A DNA stretch of 64,000 nucleotides from Bacillus sp. SB49 (GTDB lineage Bacteria; Bacillota; Bacilli; Bacillales; Halobacillaceae), in NCBI RefSeq assembly GCF_000469135.2, contig NZ_CP048117.1:2207501-2271500 (forward strand), given 5' to 3'. Below, piece after piece: positions 54,149 through 62,159 of this stretch. Numbering within the stretch: the first letter of the stretch is position 1; every line of letters begins with the position of its first letter. Under the pieces are notes generated by a model that made no database searches, had not been told where the DNA came from, and saw only the letters and a program-made list of their open reading frames with translations. Made by a program: the position numbers and the translations under genes.

Positions 54149-55009
54149 GTGAAGAAGGTATGGATTTATTGGGTGCTGGGTTTGCTCGTATTAGCCGCCA
54201 CCATCGCTGTGTTCACACAATCTTACACGGAAGAAGCAGTCATTAAATATTTCCCGCTGGATGAGACAACGGCATTCAAATCTTTTGGGACGAGTCTGGA
54301 ATTTTCCGGCCAGGAAGACGAAGATGAATATGAAGTGGTTTGGGAAGTTTCTTCCGAGAGCGAAAAACCGATGTATCTGCGTCAGGATGTTTCCCTTCTA
54401 TATGTAAATGGAAGACTAAAAGGAGTGGTGAGCAAATGGGAGGAGAACGCGTCCATCATCAAGAAGAAAACGAGCATCCACGGAGAGGACAGTCAGAAAT
54501 ATCAAGCGGTATCGTTCCATCACGGTGAGCTTCATCTAGGGGAGGAAGCAATCAGGAGCATTCAGGCAACATCCGGAGATGAGCTCTACGTCATCGATTC
54601 TCCGCATACGAAGCGCACCTCTTTTACATCCCCGGAAACACCGGAGGAAGAAGAGTGGAAACAACGGCTCGATCATACCATTAATCAACAGATCCGCGCC
54701 CAGTGGGATGAGCTTCTCGCTCACTTTCAAGTGAAAGAAAGCGACTATACCGCTGTTCCCCTCACACGCCTGGCAGACTTTGAAGATAAAGAACTTCCAG
54801 GAGTTCCTAAAGGGCAGTCAGAGAGGATTAAGGGACAGCTTTGGGAAGGATTGTATAAGAACTACATTCTGGGTATCCATGATACGAATTCCAGCCACCC
54901 GATCCAAAGCTATATCCCACTCCTTCTCTTCGATAAAAAGGGGAAGCATGTAATGGTTCTGTATGAAGACGACACAGGTAAGAAACATCAGCTGCTCCAA
55001 TATTATTGA
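54149..55009 (+). CDS. Uncharacterised membrane-anchored protein
   Basis: I do not recognise this gene. The 286-residue product has an N-terminal transmembrane segment (about 4-22) and a charged, probably extracytoplasmic domain rich in Glu and Lys without cysteines or repeats. It has no lipobox. GTG codons at 54146 and 54149 both sit suitably behind GGGAG; I chose 54149, which gives MKKVWIYWVLG. It is divergent from the spoVAF-like gene and its stop overlaps the gluP stop by 7 bp. The location between two membrane genes suggests a Bacillaceae-specific envelope or spore role, but this is a guess. Confidence 0.65.
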   Translation: MKKVWIYWVLGLLVLAATIAVFTQSYTEEAVIKYFPLDETTAFKSFGTSLEFSGQEDEDEYEVVWEVSSESEKPMYLRQDVSLLYVNGRLKGVVSKWEENASIIKKKTSIHGEDSQKYQAVSFHHGELHLGEEAIRSIQATSGDELYVIDSPHTKRTSFTSPETPEEEEWKQRLDHTINQQIRAQWDELLAHFQVKESDYTAVPLTRLADFEDKELPGVPKGQSERIKGQLWEGLYKNYILGIHDTNSSHPIQSYIPLLLFDKKGKHVMVLYEDDTGKKHQLLQYY

Positions 55010-56535
55010 TTGAGTTCCTGATAAAACCGATGGAAATCTTCATTGCCGGGAACCAACTGGGCAGCCTCTCTCGCATGAGAGGCTGCTTTCTCTATATCTC
55101 CCTGCTCTTCATACAGAAGAGCGAGATTATAATGAGCTTCGGCCATATCCGGAGCTAGATCTACGACTTTATTCAGATCCTTCTCTGCAAGAGCGGTCTC
55201 CCCTTCTTGAAAATACGCATAAGAACGGTTAAACAAAAGCTCCGCTTCATACAAGTCAGGGGCCTCCAACGCATCTGTCGTACGATCGATGACCTCCTGA
55301 AACTCCCCTTGTTCATTTAGTTCCTGCGTTTTCTGTACTTCAGAAAAGACCTGGCCGCCGTTGAATGTGCCATTCCATCCGAGAAGGACCATCGCCCCAA
55401 GAGCTGCTGCAAATACGAGCACCGACACCGTCCGCAGCCCTGGCCGCTTCTGTTTCGGCAGCTGACTGATCGCCGCTGCGATAAAACCGCCGATTAACCC
55501 ACCCATATGAGCTCCGTTATCAATTTGTGGAACAAATAGTCCGAAAGCGATGTTCAGTCCGATAATAAACAGCAGATTCCAGCCCATCGTCTGAAAGAAC
55601 AACCGTCTGTTCCAAACTCCGAAATACAGCAGGGCACCAAACAATCCGAATATCGCCCCGGAAGCACCTGCGGAGACTTGTGGGTTAAGCATAAAGCTGG
55701 CAACACTTCCGAATACTCCGGCAAGCAGATAGATAATGATATAACGCCACGATCCGTAAATACGCTCCACTGCCGTTCCTATATAATAGAGCGCAAGCAT
55801 GTTCATCATCAAGTGGATAAGACCAATATGAAGGAACATGGAAGTCACGAGCCTCCACCATTCCCCCTCCATGATTGCAGGATTAAATTTCGCTCCATAC
55901 TCAATGAGGGTTTCCACGTTTGTACTTCCCCCCGCCCACTCCAGTAAAAGAAACAGGGCGACGTTCACAGCCAAAAGCAGATAAGTGACGAACGGCTTTC
56001 CATTTCCGAACAGCTCTTGTACTTCCTGTTTCTTTCTTTCATGATGAGCTACAATCTGACGCTGCAGCTGAGGAATGGCAGCCTCTTTCTGATCTGCATC
56101 CCAATCTCCGGTCTCTTCCATCGGCGTCAAGCCTAATTGATCATAGAATTTTGCTGTCCCTTCCCTCTTGTTCTCATCATGGAGATAGTAAAGCTCCGTC
56201 GTCGTCTTAAAAGAGGACGTGATTTCGGATACATCCTCCCAGTCATCAACCGGCGGATGCTCGGATATATAAATGGAATGAAAGACGACTTTCGCCCCGC
56301 GGAACAGCTGTTTATTTTGATTAAGCTGGGTGAGGGTGATTTCCAAATCTCTTTTCCATTCACTTCTCCAATTGATTTGTTTATGTTTCATGCGGACGAC
56401 ATGATTTTTCCGTTTGTATTGTTTCTCAAGCCAGACTTCCCCTGCTTGAGTATTCATATGTAAAACTTGGAAACCTTTGTTTAACACTAAATCATAGGTC
56501 ATTTTCCATAAGTGAAACTCCTGTTCGATAAACAC
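55003..56535 (-). CDS. gluP: Rhomboid protease GluP (YqgP)
   Basis: GluP is an intramembrane serine protease linked in B. subtilis to turnover of the Mg2+ transporter MgtE. The 510-residue protein has an N-terminal soluble domain (about 1-175), a seven-helix rhomboid core (about 180-390) with the catalytic GASGAIFG serine and NGAHMGGLIGG histidine, and TPR repeats at the C-terminus (about 400-510). The GTG at 56535 has AGGGGGG eight bases upstream and gives MFIEQEFHLWKMTYDLV, matching known GluP starts. The open frame to 56826 is an artefact across yqgO. Confidence 0.93.
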   Translation of the reverse strand: MFIEQEFHLWKMTYDLVLNKGFQVLHMNTQAGEVWLEKQYKRKNHVVRMKHKQINWRSEWKRDLEITLTQLNQNKQLFRGAKVVFHSIYISEHPPVDDWEDVSEITSSFKTTTELYYLHDENKREGTAKFYDQLGLTPMEETGDWDADQKEAAIPQLQRQIVAHHERKKQEVQELFGNGKPFVTYLLLAVNVALFLLLEWAGGSTNVETLIEYGAKFNPAIMEGEWWRLVTSMFLHIGLIHLMMNMLALYYIGTAVERIYGSWRYIIIYLLAGVFGSVASFMLNPQVSAGASGAIFGLFGALLYFGVWNRRLFFQTMGWNLLFIIGLNIAFGLFVPQIDNGAHMGGLIGGFIAAAISQLPKQKRPGLRTVSVLVFAAALGAMVLLGWNGTFNGGQVFSEVQKTQELNEQGEFQEVIDRTTDALEAPDLYEAELLFNRSYAYFQEGETALAEKDLNKVVDLAPDMAEAHYNLALLYEEQGDIEKAASHAREAAQLVPGNEDFHRFYQELNQ

Positions 56536-56602
56536 AACCGATTCCCCCCTCTTCCCGTTCATCATACCATGACGGCATTCAAGCGGGCTAATAGCGTGCA
56601 CA

Positions 56603-56635
56603 AAAAAAGCCATCAGGAAACCTGACAGCTTTACT
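56603..56635 (-). terminator. Terminator after the yqgO-like gene
   Basis: On the minus strand AAAGC-tg-TCAGG-ttt-CCTGA-tg-GCTTT forms a stem with one internal mismatch pair, followed by seven T's. It begins at the yqgO stop codon, supporting that small gene. Confidence 0.8.
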
Positions 56636-56822
56636 CTCCACCTCTTCGAAACATTTGGCTCAGCATTCTTTCTCTGATCCAAGGAATGTTCATCGAGAAA
56701 CGGACCAGTATTCTCCTTAATACAGGGACCTTCGCCACCACATCGAGAACCATATACCGGTAGCGATACAGCGTACTGATCATGGTGCTCACGAAAACCG
56801 CCCAACGGAAGAAACGGCGCAT
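56631..56822 (-). CDS. yqgO: Small basic protein (YqgO-like)
   Basis: This 63-residue, very basic protein (many Arg) has a hydrophobic N-terminal helix (about 5-20) and an amphipathic remainder ending RRGGE. The ATG at 56822 follows GAGGTGG, and a terminator follows its stop. B. subtilis has a small gene yqgO between gluP and yqgN, so the name is from synteny and is tentative. Its function is unknown; a membrane-surface role is possible. Confidence 0.65.
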   Translation of the reverse strand: MRRFFRWAVFVSTMISTLYRYRYMVLDVVAKVPVLRRILVRFSMNIPWIRERMLSQMFRRGGE

Positions 56823-56903
56823 CCAAACCACCTCGACTCTTTTCTGTGATATCCCTATTTTCCGCAGGCGGATGTAGTCTTATTCATGAAAAGTTAAGTT
56901 CCT

Positions 56904-57473
56904 TCACTTTTCAACTGTGGAACGGATGCCTGACTCTGTCAGAATATAATGGACAGGCTGATCATAAGATTCGATGGGAAGCCTTTCCTGCTGCTGCATT
57001 TCCGCTGCCATCATCATCGTAGTCCCTCGGAAATCCTCCAGGAAACGATCATAATAGCCCCCTCCGTACCCAATCCGGTATCCTTCCGCGTCATACAACA
57101 GCCCTGGTACGAGAAGAAGATCGATCTGCATTTTGTCGACCATTTCGGCTCGCTCGGGATCCGGCTCTAAAAGACCGAAATACACTTTTTCCAGCTGGTC
57201 GTAATCTTCCAGGCGGTAAAATGCCATCTGTTTCGTATCAGGGAAGCACTTCGGTATAACAATCGTTTTGTCATCCCGCCACCCTTCCTCAATGATCCCT
57301 TTAGTCGACCATTCGTGAGCCTGGGAGAGCGTCCCCCCTATGACGTCGGCTGTCTTCCATAAAGAACTGCGGAACAGGTTCTCCTGCATAGATGCCTCCA
57401 GCTTCTCTCTATCCCCGGCACCAATCCCTTTAAGCAGACGCTTTCCTCTGAAACGTAGCTCTGTCTTGTCCAC
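56904..57473 (-). CDS. yqgN: 5-formyltetrahydrofolate cyclo-ligase
   Basis: This enzyme converts 5-formyl-THF to methenyl-THF with ATP. The 189-residue protein has the N-terminal FRGKRLLKGI helix, the central TIVIPKCFPDTKQMAFYRL segment, and the motif GYRIGYGGGYYDRFL, the signature of the family. The GTG at 57473 follows GGGAGAGG; the frame start at 57500 has no site. It follows rpmG by 55 bp. Confidence 0.94.
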   Translation of the reverse strand: MDKTELRFRGKRLLKGIGAGDREKLEASMQENLFRSSLWKTADVIGGTLSQAHEWSTKGIIEEGWRDDKTIVIPKCFPDTKQMAFYRLEDYDQLEKVYFGLLEPDPERAEMVDKMQIDLLLVPGLLYDAEGYRIGYGGGYYDRFLEDFRGTTMMMAAEMQQQERLPIESYDQPVHYILTESGIRSTVEK

Positions 57474-57500
57474 AACGTCCTCTCCCTTCTTTTGATACAA

Positions 57501-57527
57501 AAAAAACAGTAGGAAAAAATCCTACTG
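57501..57527 (-). terminator. rpmG terminator
   Basis: CAGTAGGA (57507-57514) pairs with TCCTACTG (57520-57527) around AAAAA, followed on the minus strand by T's. Confidence 0.85.
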
Positions 57528-57528
57528 C

Positions 57529-57678
57529 TTACTTCGTTTCACGGTGAAGCGTGTGTTTACCTAGGCGTGGGCTGTATTTCATAAGCTCCAGACGCTCTGT
57601 GTTTTTACGCTTGTTTTTCGTAGTAATATAATTGCGGTCACCAGTTTCAGTGCAAGCAAGTGTAATATTTACGCGCAT
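57529..57678 (-). CDS. rpmG: 50S ribosomal protein L33
   Basis: L33 is a small large-subunit ribosomal protein. This 49-residue reading frame (below the usual ORF cutoff) reads [20 protein letters not shown] then [17 protein letters not shown] and ends with HTLHRETK. It has only one cysteine (residue 9), so it is the zinc-independent C-minus form. The ATG at 57678 follows AGGAGGA. It lies just before the yqgN gene, as in B. subtilis. Confidence 0.95.
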   Translation of the reverse strand: MRVNITLACTETGDRNYITTKNKRKNTERLELMKYSPRLGKHTLHRETK

Positions 57679-57857
57679 GTGTATTCCTCCTAATCATCAT
57701 CGAATTCACTGTCTATCCTTCACTATCAGACTTAATCATAATAACAAAAAGAAACTTTCCTTTCAAGTATATATTCACGGAAAACATCGGAAAACCCATA
57801 GTCACCGGAGACCATCTATGATATAACTAATTTTGGAGAAAAAAAAGGAGTGGTTTT

Positions 57858-58244
57858 ATGATATCCATCATTAGTACCATCGTCATCATTGCCGCGGTCC
57901 TGTTCATCCTCTCATTTTTCATGAAAGATCGTGTGAAGGAAGTAGAGAAGCAGGTAGAGCAGGTCTCTCTTACGATGATGCAGAACAATTATCAAATGAA
58001 AAAGAAAATGAAGGTCCTGGAAGAAGAACTTTTAAGTGATCATATAGTGGAAGATAAAGCTCCGCGCCCGGCTTCCCCGCGTCCGTCCGCGCCTGTTCCC
58101 GAAGACCTTCCGGCTGAAGAAACCGTACTGCATATGTACAGAAAAGGCTATAAGACACATTACATAGCGAAACAGACAAAACTCAGTGAACATACGGTGG
58201 AGTCCTTGATTGAGGAAGAGAAAGCGGCAGGTGTGAAGCAATGA
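57858..58244 (+). CDS. Uncharacterised membrane-anchored coiled-coil protein
   Basis: I do not recognise this family by name. The 128-residue protein has an N-terminal transmembrane helix (about 3-22), a coiled coil (about 24-60, VKEVEKQVEQVSLTMM), a Pro-rich linker (about 66-85), and a C-terminal helix-turn-helix-like segment (VLHMYRKGYKTHYIAKQTK then LSEHTVESLI). This could be a membrane-tethered DNA- or protein-binding domain. The ATG at 57858 follows AAAAGGAG. It overlaps the next gene by 4 bp (ATGA). Confidence 0.75.
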   Translation: MISIISTIVIIAAVLFILSFFMKDRVKEVEKQVEQVSLTMMQNNYQMKKKMKVLEEELLSDHIVEDKAPRPASPRPSAPVPEDLPAEETVLHMYRKGYKTHYIAKQTKLSEHTVESLIEEEKAAGVKQ

Positions 58245-58684
58245 AGACGTCACTCAGAGCCTTCTCCCTGGGATTGATGACTTCCGCTCTTATCCTTGCA
58301 GGATTCCTTTGGATTACGGACGAACCGGTTAAGAAAGTGGAGAGCAGGCAGCTGCCTGCGAAAGAGGAAATGATCAGCCAGCTGGAAGATGATGGGTATG
58401 CCGTTATGACCAGCGACGAAAGGGCTGCCCTTACTGCTGAACAGCCTGTGGAAGCTGCCAAGCCTGATACAGCTGTCCACACATTTTCCCTTGATATAAC
58501 AGCAGGAACTACGCTCCCTGATATTATTGAGAAACTGGCCCGAACAAACATCCTTCAAGACCCGGACGCTCTCTCCGACTACATGGAGGAGAACGATTAC
58601 AGCCGATATATACGCCAGGGTACCGTTACCGTCAATTCCAACATGTCTATGGAAGAAATAGCGGAAGCCATCTCTACTAAATAA
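58241..58684 (+). CDS. Uncharacterised MltG/YceG-like short protein
   Basis: The 147-residue protein has an N-terminal signal or anchor (about 7-25), a charged Glu-rich linker, and a C-terminal domain (about 85-147) with DITAGTTLPDIIEKLARTNI and a YIRQGTVTVNSNMSMEEIA repeat. That recalls the LysM-like substrate-binding subdomain that precedes the catalytic part of endolytic murein transglycosylase MltG. The catalytic domain is absent, so it may bind peptidoglycan or act as a partner. It is coupled to the upstream gene and followed by a strong terminator. Confidence 0.75.
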   Translation: MKTSLRAFSLGLMTSALILAGFLWITDEPVKKVESRQLPAKEEMISQLEDDGYAVMTSDERAALTAEQPVEAAKPDTAVHTFSLDITAGTTLPDIIEKLARTNILQDPDALSDYMEENDYSRYIRQGTVTVNSNMSMEEIAEAISTK

Positions 58685-58716
58685 TGAAAAGGCCGCCTTT
58701 TGGCGGCCTTTTCATT
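58683..58716. terminator. Bidirectional terminator before phoU
   Basis: AATGAAAAGGCCGCC (58683-58697) pairs with GGCGGCCTTTTCATT (58702-58716) around TTTT. The stem is perfect and serves both the unknown gene pair and phoU. Confidence 0.93.
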
Positions 58717-59374
58717 ATTTATTCAAATCAAGCGTCTTCCCTTTAACCAGGTAATAAATGTTCTCTCCAATGTTCGTGATATGATCAGCGAAACGCTCGA
58801 TATACCGCGCCACATAGGAAACCTGCATGATATGCTGGATCTGTTCCGGGTTAATCGCCGTCAATTCAAGTGTTTCTCGTGTAATTTTCCCGTATTTGTC
58901 ATCCACGATATCATCCATTTCCTGAAGCTTCCTCGCAAGAGAAATATCTTCGTACTCGAAAGCCTTGATGGCGAGGTCAACCATGTCCATCGCCATGACC
59001 GCCATTTCCCTAAGTTCCGGGTTGATAGCTATCCCATGATTTTCACCAAGATGAAGCGTTGCCTTCGCAATGTTCGTGGAATGGTCTGCCATTCTTTCCA
59101 AATCTGCAGATATCTTGATGGAAATGATGATCTTACGCAGATCCCTGGCAACAGGCTGCTGCTTTGCCAGCATAAGAATCGCTTCGTCATTAATTTTTTC
59201 TTCTTTTAAATCAATCCATTCATCCTCTTCCATGATCTTCCTTGCTCCCTCCAGGTCTCCCTCGTAGAAAACATGGATAGCCGTGTCCAAAGATTCTTTC
59301 GTCGATAAAGCCAAATCCTGAATCTGTTTCTTTAAACCATCAAGTGCTTCTTCAAAGTGTGTTCGTGTCGTCAT
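58715..59374 (-). CDS. phoU: Phosphate regulator PhoU
   Basis: PhoU modulates Pst transport and Pho signalling. The 219-residue all-helical protein has two three-helix PhoU domains (about 10-95 and 115-205) with the metal-site ERMADHSTNIAKAT and ERFADHITNIGE motifs. The ATG at 59374 follows AAGGGGGA; a longer frame from 59470 overlaps pstB and has no site. It ends the pstSCAB-phoU operon and is 19 bp from pstB. Confidence 0.97.
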   Translation of the reverse strand: MTTRTHFEEALDGLKKQIQDLALSTKESLDTAIHVFYEGDLEGARKIMEEDEWIDLKEEKINDEAILMLAKQQPVARDLRKIIISIKISADLERMADHSTNIAKATLHLGENHGIAINPELREMAVMAMDMVDLAIKAFEYEDISLARKLQEMDDIVDDKYGKITRETLELTAINPEQIQHIMQVSYVARYIERFADHITNIGENIYYLVKGKTLDLNK

Positions 59375-59393
59375 AGTATCCCCCTTTTGTTTC

Positions 59394-60233
59394 TTAACCG
59401 AAACGGCCTGTAATGTAATCTTCTGTACGTTTATCCCTAGGGGTTTGGAACAGGTCATCCGTAGCGGCATATTCGATTAATTCCCCGTTTAGGAAGAAAG
59501 CTGTCTTGTCAGATATACGCGCAGCCTGCTGCATATTGTGAGTGACGATGATGATGCTGTATTTCTTCTTCAACTCCTGAACGAGCTCTTCGACCTTAGC
59601 CGTAGAAATAGGATCCAGGGCGGAAGTCGGCTCATCCATTAAAATGACATCCGGTTCCACGGCAAGAGCACGAGCAATACATACACGCTGCTGCTGACCA
59701 CCGGACAAACCATAGGCATTTTCGTTCAGACGATCTTTAAGCTCATCCCAAATAGCAGCGCCCTTTAAACTTTTTTCTACGATTTCGTCCAGCACCGCTT
59801 TCTTCTTGATTCCATGGATACGCGGTCCGTAAGCAACGTTGTCATAGATGGATTTTGGAAAAGGGTTCGGCTTTTGGAAAACCATACCGACTTTCGTCCG
59901 CAAGTATTCCTTCTTGAATTTACTGTTGAATATTTCTTCATCCCGGTATTTAATACTTCCGGATGTCTTTACAATCGGCACCATTTCCACCATACGGTTC
60001 AACGTTTTCAGGAATGTAGATTTCCCACAACCCGATGGGCCGATAATTGCCGTCACATTTCGTTCCGGAATCTCCATATTCACATCGTACAGTGCTTGGT
60101 CTGATCCGTACCAAAGGTTCAAATTCTCCACTTCCATGATGTTCTTCATGCTTTCCTTGCTACCATGGTCCGCAGTCTGATCCACCGCTGGTGTCGTTTG
60201 GTTCTTTTTTGTTTTATCCATGACTTTCATCAT
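59394..60233 (-). CDS. pstB: Phosphate ABC transporter ATPase PstB
   Basis: PstB powers high-affinity phosphate uptake. The 279-residue protein has Walker [17 protein letters not shown] near residue 65, [16 protein letters not shown], Walker [14 protein letters not shown], and [12 protein letters not shown]. Its N-terminus is longer and polar. The ATG at 60233 follows GAGGAGGG. There is a single pstB here, whereas B. subtilis has two. Confidence 0.97.
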   Translation of the reverse strand: MMKVMDKTKKNQTTPAVDQTADHGSKESMKNIMEVENLNLWYGSDQALYDVNMEIPERNVTAIIGPSGCGKSTFLKTLNRMVEMVPIVKTSGSIKYRDEEIFNSKFKKEYLRTKVGMVFQKPNPFPKSIYDNVAYGPRIHGIKKKAVLDEIVEKSLKGAAIWDELKDRLNENAYGLSGGQQQRVCIARALAVEPDVILMDEPTSALDPISTAKVEELVQELKKKYSIIIVTHNMQQAARISDKTAFFLNGELIEYAATDDLFQTPRDKRTEDYITGRFG

Positions 60234-60254
60234 GAGAAACCCTCCTCATCCAAG

Positions 60255-61133
60255 TTAAAAACGTTTTTGATATTTGTTTCTGATTACAACGGCAATAGAG
60301 TTCATGAGCAACAATACGGCAAGAAGAATGATGATCCCGGCCCCTGCAACAAACTGCCATTCTTCCTGCGGGCGGCCCGTCCAGTTATAAATTTGAATCG
60401 GCATGACCGTGTACTTCGCAAGCAGCGATTCCGGCAGCGTATAGATCGCTGTGGCCGCTCCGACGATGATGAGCGGAGCCGTTTCTCCGATGGCTCTGGA
60501 AAGGGCGATGATTGTTCCCGTCAGAATACCAGGTACGGCAGCCGGCAGGATTACCCGCTGAATCGTCTGCCATTTGGAAGCTCCCATTCCGTATGACGCT
60601 TCTTTAATTTCCGCCGGTACAGACCGGATGGATTCCTGCGTAGCTACAACGATGACCGGAAGAATCAAGAGAGCCATCGTCAATCCTCCAGCAAGCAAGG
60701 TATAACCGAAGCTGAACATGTAAACGAAAAATGTCAGACCCAGTAGACCAAACACGATAGATGGAACGCCGGCAAGGTTCTGGATATTGACACGGATGAA
60801 ATCCGTCATCTTATTCTTCGGTGCATATTCCTCTAAATAAATGGCCGTAGCCACGCCTATGACCACTGATACAATCGCAACAATGATCATAAGAAAGATC
60901 GAACCGATGAGACCGGCATAAATTCCTGCTTCTTCCGGATAGGGAGCAGGAAAGTTAGAAATGTAATCCCAGCTTAAATAGCCAATTCCTTGAGTCAATA
61001 CACGATAAAAGAGCAGGACGAGGAAGATGAGTCCTACAGCGGTCGCAAGCCCGAACAGTGCCATCATGATTTTATTGACAGCTACTCTTCCTTCCATTCG
61101 TCTCTTTATGGTTTGTTCCTTTTGTCCAAGCAT
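60255..61133 (-). CDS. pstA: Phosphate ABC transporter permease PstA
   Basis: PstA is one of the two membrane permeases. The 292-residue protein has six transmembrane segments and the EAA-type loop EIKEASYGMGASKWQTIQRV, with SRAIGETAPLIIVGAA after it. The ATG at 61133 follows GGGAGG and overlaps the pstC stop. Confidence 0.96.
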   Translation of the reverse strand: MLGQKEQTIKRRMEGRVAVNKIMMALFGLATAVGLIFLVLLFYRVLTQGIGYLSWDYISNFPAPYPEEAGIYAGLIGSIFLMIIVAIVSVVIGVATAIYLEEYAPKNKMTDFIRVNIQNLAGVPSIVFGLLGLTFFVYMFSFGYTLLAGGLTMALLILPVIVVATQESIRSVPAEIKEASYGMGASKWQTIQRVILPAAVPGILTGTIIALSRAIGETAPLIIVGAATAIYTLPESLLAKYTVMPIQIYNWTGRPQEEWQFVAGAGIIILLAVLLLMNSIAVVIRNKYQKRF

Positions 61134-62080
61134 CAATATTCCTCCCTGAACCTGCGTGATATAAATTGTGCAATTAGGTTCATGACAAGCGTAAAGACGA
61201 ACAACGTCATTCCTACAGCATAAAGGCTGTAATAAATCGTAGAGCCAAACGTCGTATCACCCGTTGCCGCCTGCACAATAAACGCCGTCATCGTCTGAAT
61301 GGATTCCGTAGGGTTGAATGTCATATTAGGGGTGGCACCTGCCGCAATCGTTACAATCATCGTTTCCCCAATAGCCCGCGATACAGCGAGAACGACGGAA
61401 GCGACAATTCCAGAGAATGCAGCTGGAAGGACCACTTTAAAGACAACTTCCAACTTGGTTGCACCGAGTCCATACGCACCTTCCCGAAGCGCGTTCGGCA
61501 CGGAATTCATTGCATCTTCCGACAAAGAGGCGATCATGGGAATAATCATAATTCCAACGACGACACCTGCACTCATGGCGTTGAATATTCCTAAGTCAGG
61601 AATGAAGGACTGAAACAAAGGTGTAATGAACGTCAATGCGAAATATCCATAAACGACCGTAGGAATACCAGCCAACACTTCCAGAATCGGCTTGATAATC
61701 CTTCTTACTCGATCACTTGCGTACTCACTCAAGAAAATAGCGGACATTAATCCGAGCGGAACTGCTACAACTGTAGCGATCAATGTAATCAAAAGCGTTC
61801 CACCGATCAATGGTGCAATCCCATATTCCCCGGACCACGGGGACCACTGGGTTCCTGTATAAAAATCAAAGAGATTCACCTCGGAGAAAAATCCGATAGA
61901 CTCCCGTAACAATGTGAACAAAATACCTGCTGTTGTCAGTACACTAACGGCTGCACACAATAGAAGGAAGAACGGGATGACACGTTCCATACGCTCCCCC
62001 ATGGTTTTCTTTCTTTTGTTCTCTTCTATCATCTGTTGGACATCAATCATTTTCCCCTCTGATTGCAATCCTTTGTCCAT
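61133..62080 (-). CDS. pstC: Phosphate ABC transporter permease PstC
   Basis: PstC is the second permease. The 315-residue protein has six transmembrane segments after a polar N-terminus, and the EAA-type loop NALREGAYGLGATKLEVVFKV, with SRAIGETMIVTIAAGA. The ATG at 62080 follows GAGAGGAG; the start at 62098 lies upstream of that site. It follows pstS with an 80-bp gap that contains a hairpin without a T tract. Confidence 0.96.
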   Translation of the reverse strand: MDKGLQSEGKMIDVQQMIEENKRKKTMGERMERVIPFFLLLCAAVSVLTTAGILFTLLRESIGFFSEVNLFDFYTGTQWSPWSGEYGIAPLIGGTLLITLIATVVAVPLGLMSAIFLSEYASDRVRRIIKPILEVLAGIPTVVYGYFALTFITPLFQSFIPDLGIFNAMSAGVVVGIMIIPMIASLSEDAMNSVPNALREGAYGLGATKLEVVFKVVLPAAFSGIVASVVLAVSRAIGETMIVTIAAGATPNMTFNPTESIQTMTAFIVQAATGDTTFGSTIYYSLYAVGMTLFVFTLVMNLIAQFISRRFREEY

Positions 62081-62108
62081 CTTCAAAACTCCTCTCATCC
62101 ATAAGGCA

Positions 62109-62134
62109 AGGTGAGACCATAATCAGTCTCACCT
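62109..62134 (-). other. pstS-pstC intercistronic hairpin
   Basis: AGGTGAGAC (62109-62117) pairs perfectly with GTCTCACCT (62126-62134) around an 8-base loop. No T tract follows on the minus strand, so it is not a normal terminator. It could protect the pstS transcript 3' end and favour PstS over the membrane proteins. Confidence 0.65.
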
Positions 62135-62159
62135 CTCCTTGTTCAGTTTTCCAAATTTA

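Noticed and set aside
56536-56826. gluP N-terminal extension to 56826
   Set aside because: It crosses a terminator and the yqgO-like gene and is rich in improbable residues; the GTG at 56535 aligns with known GluP.
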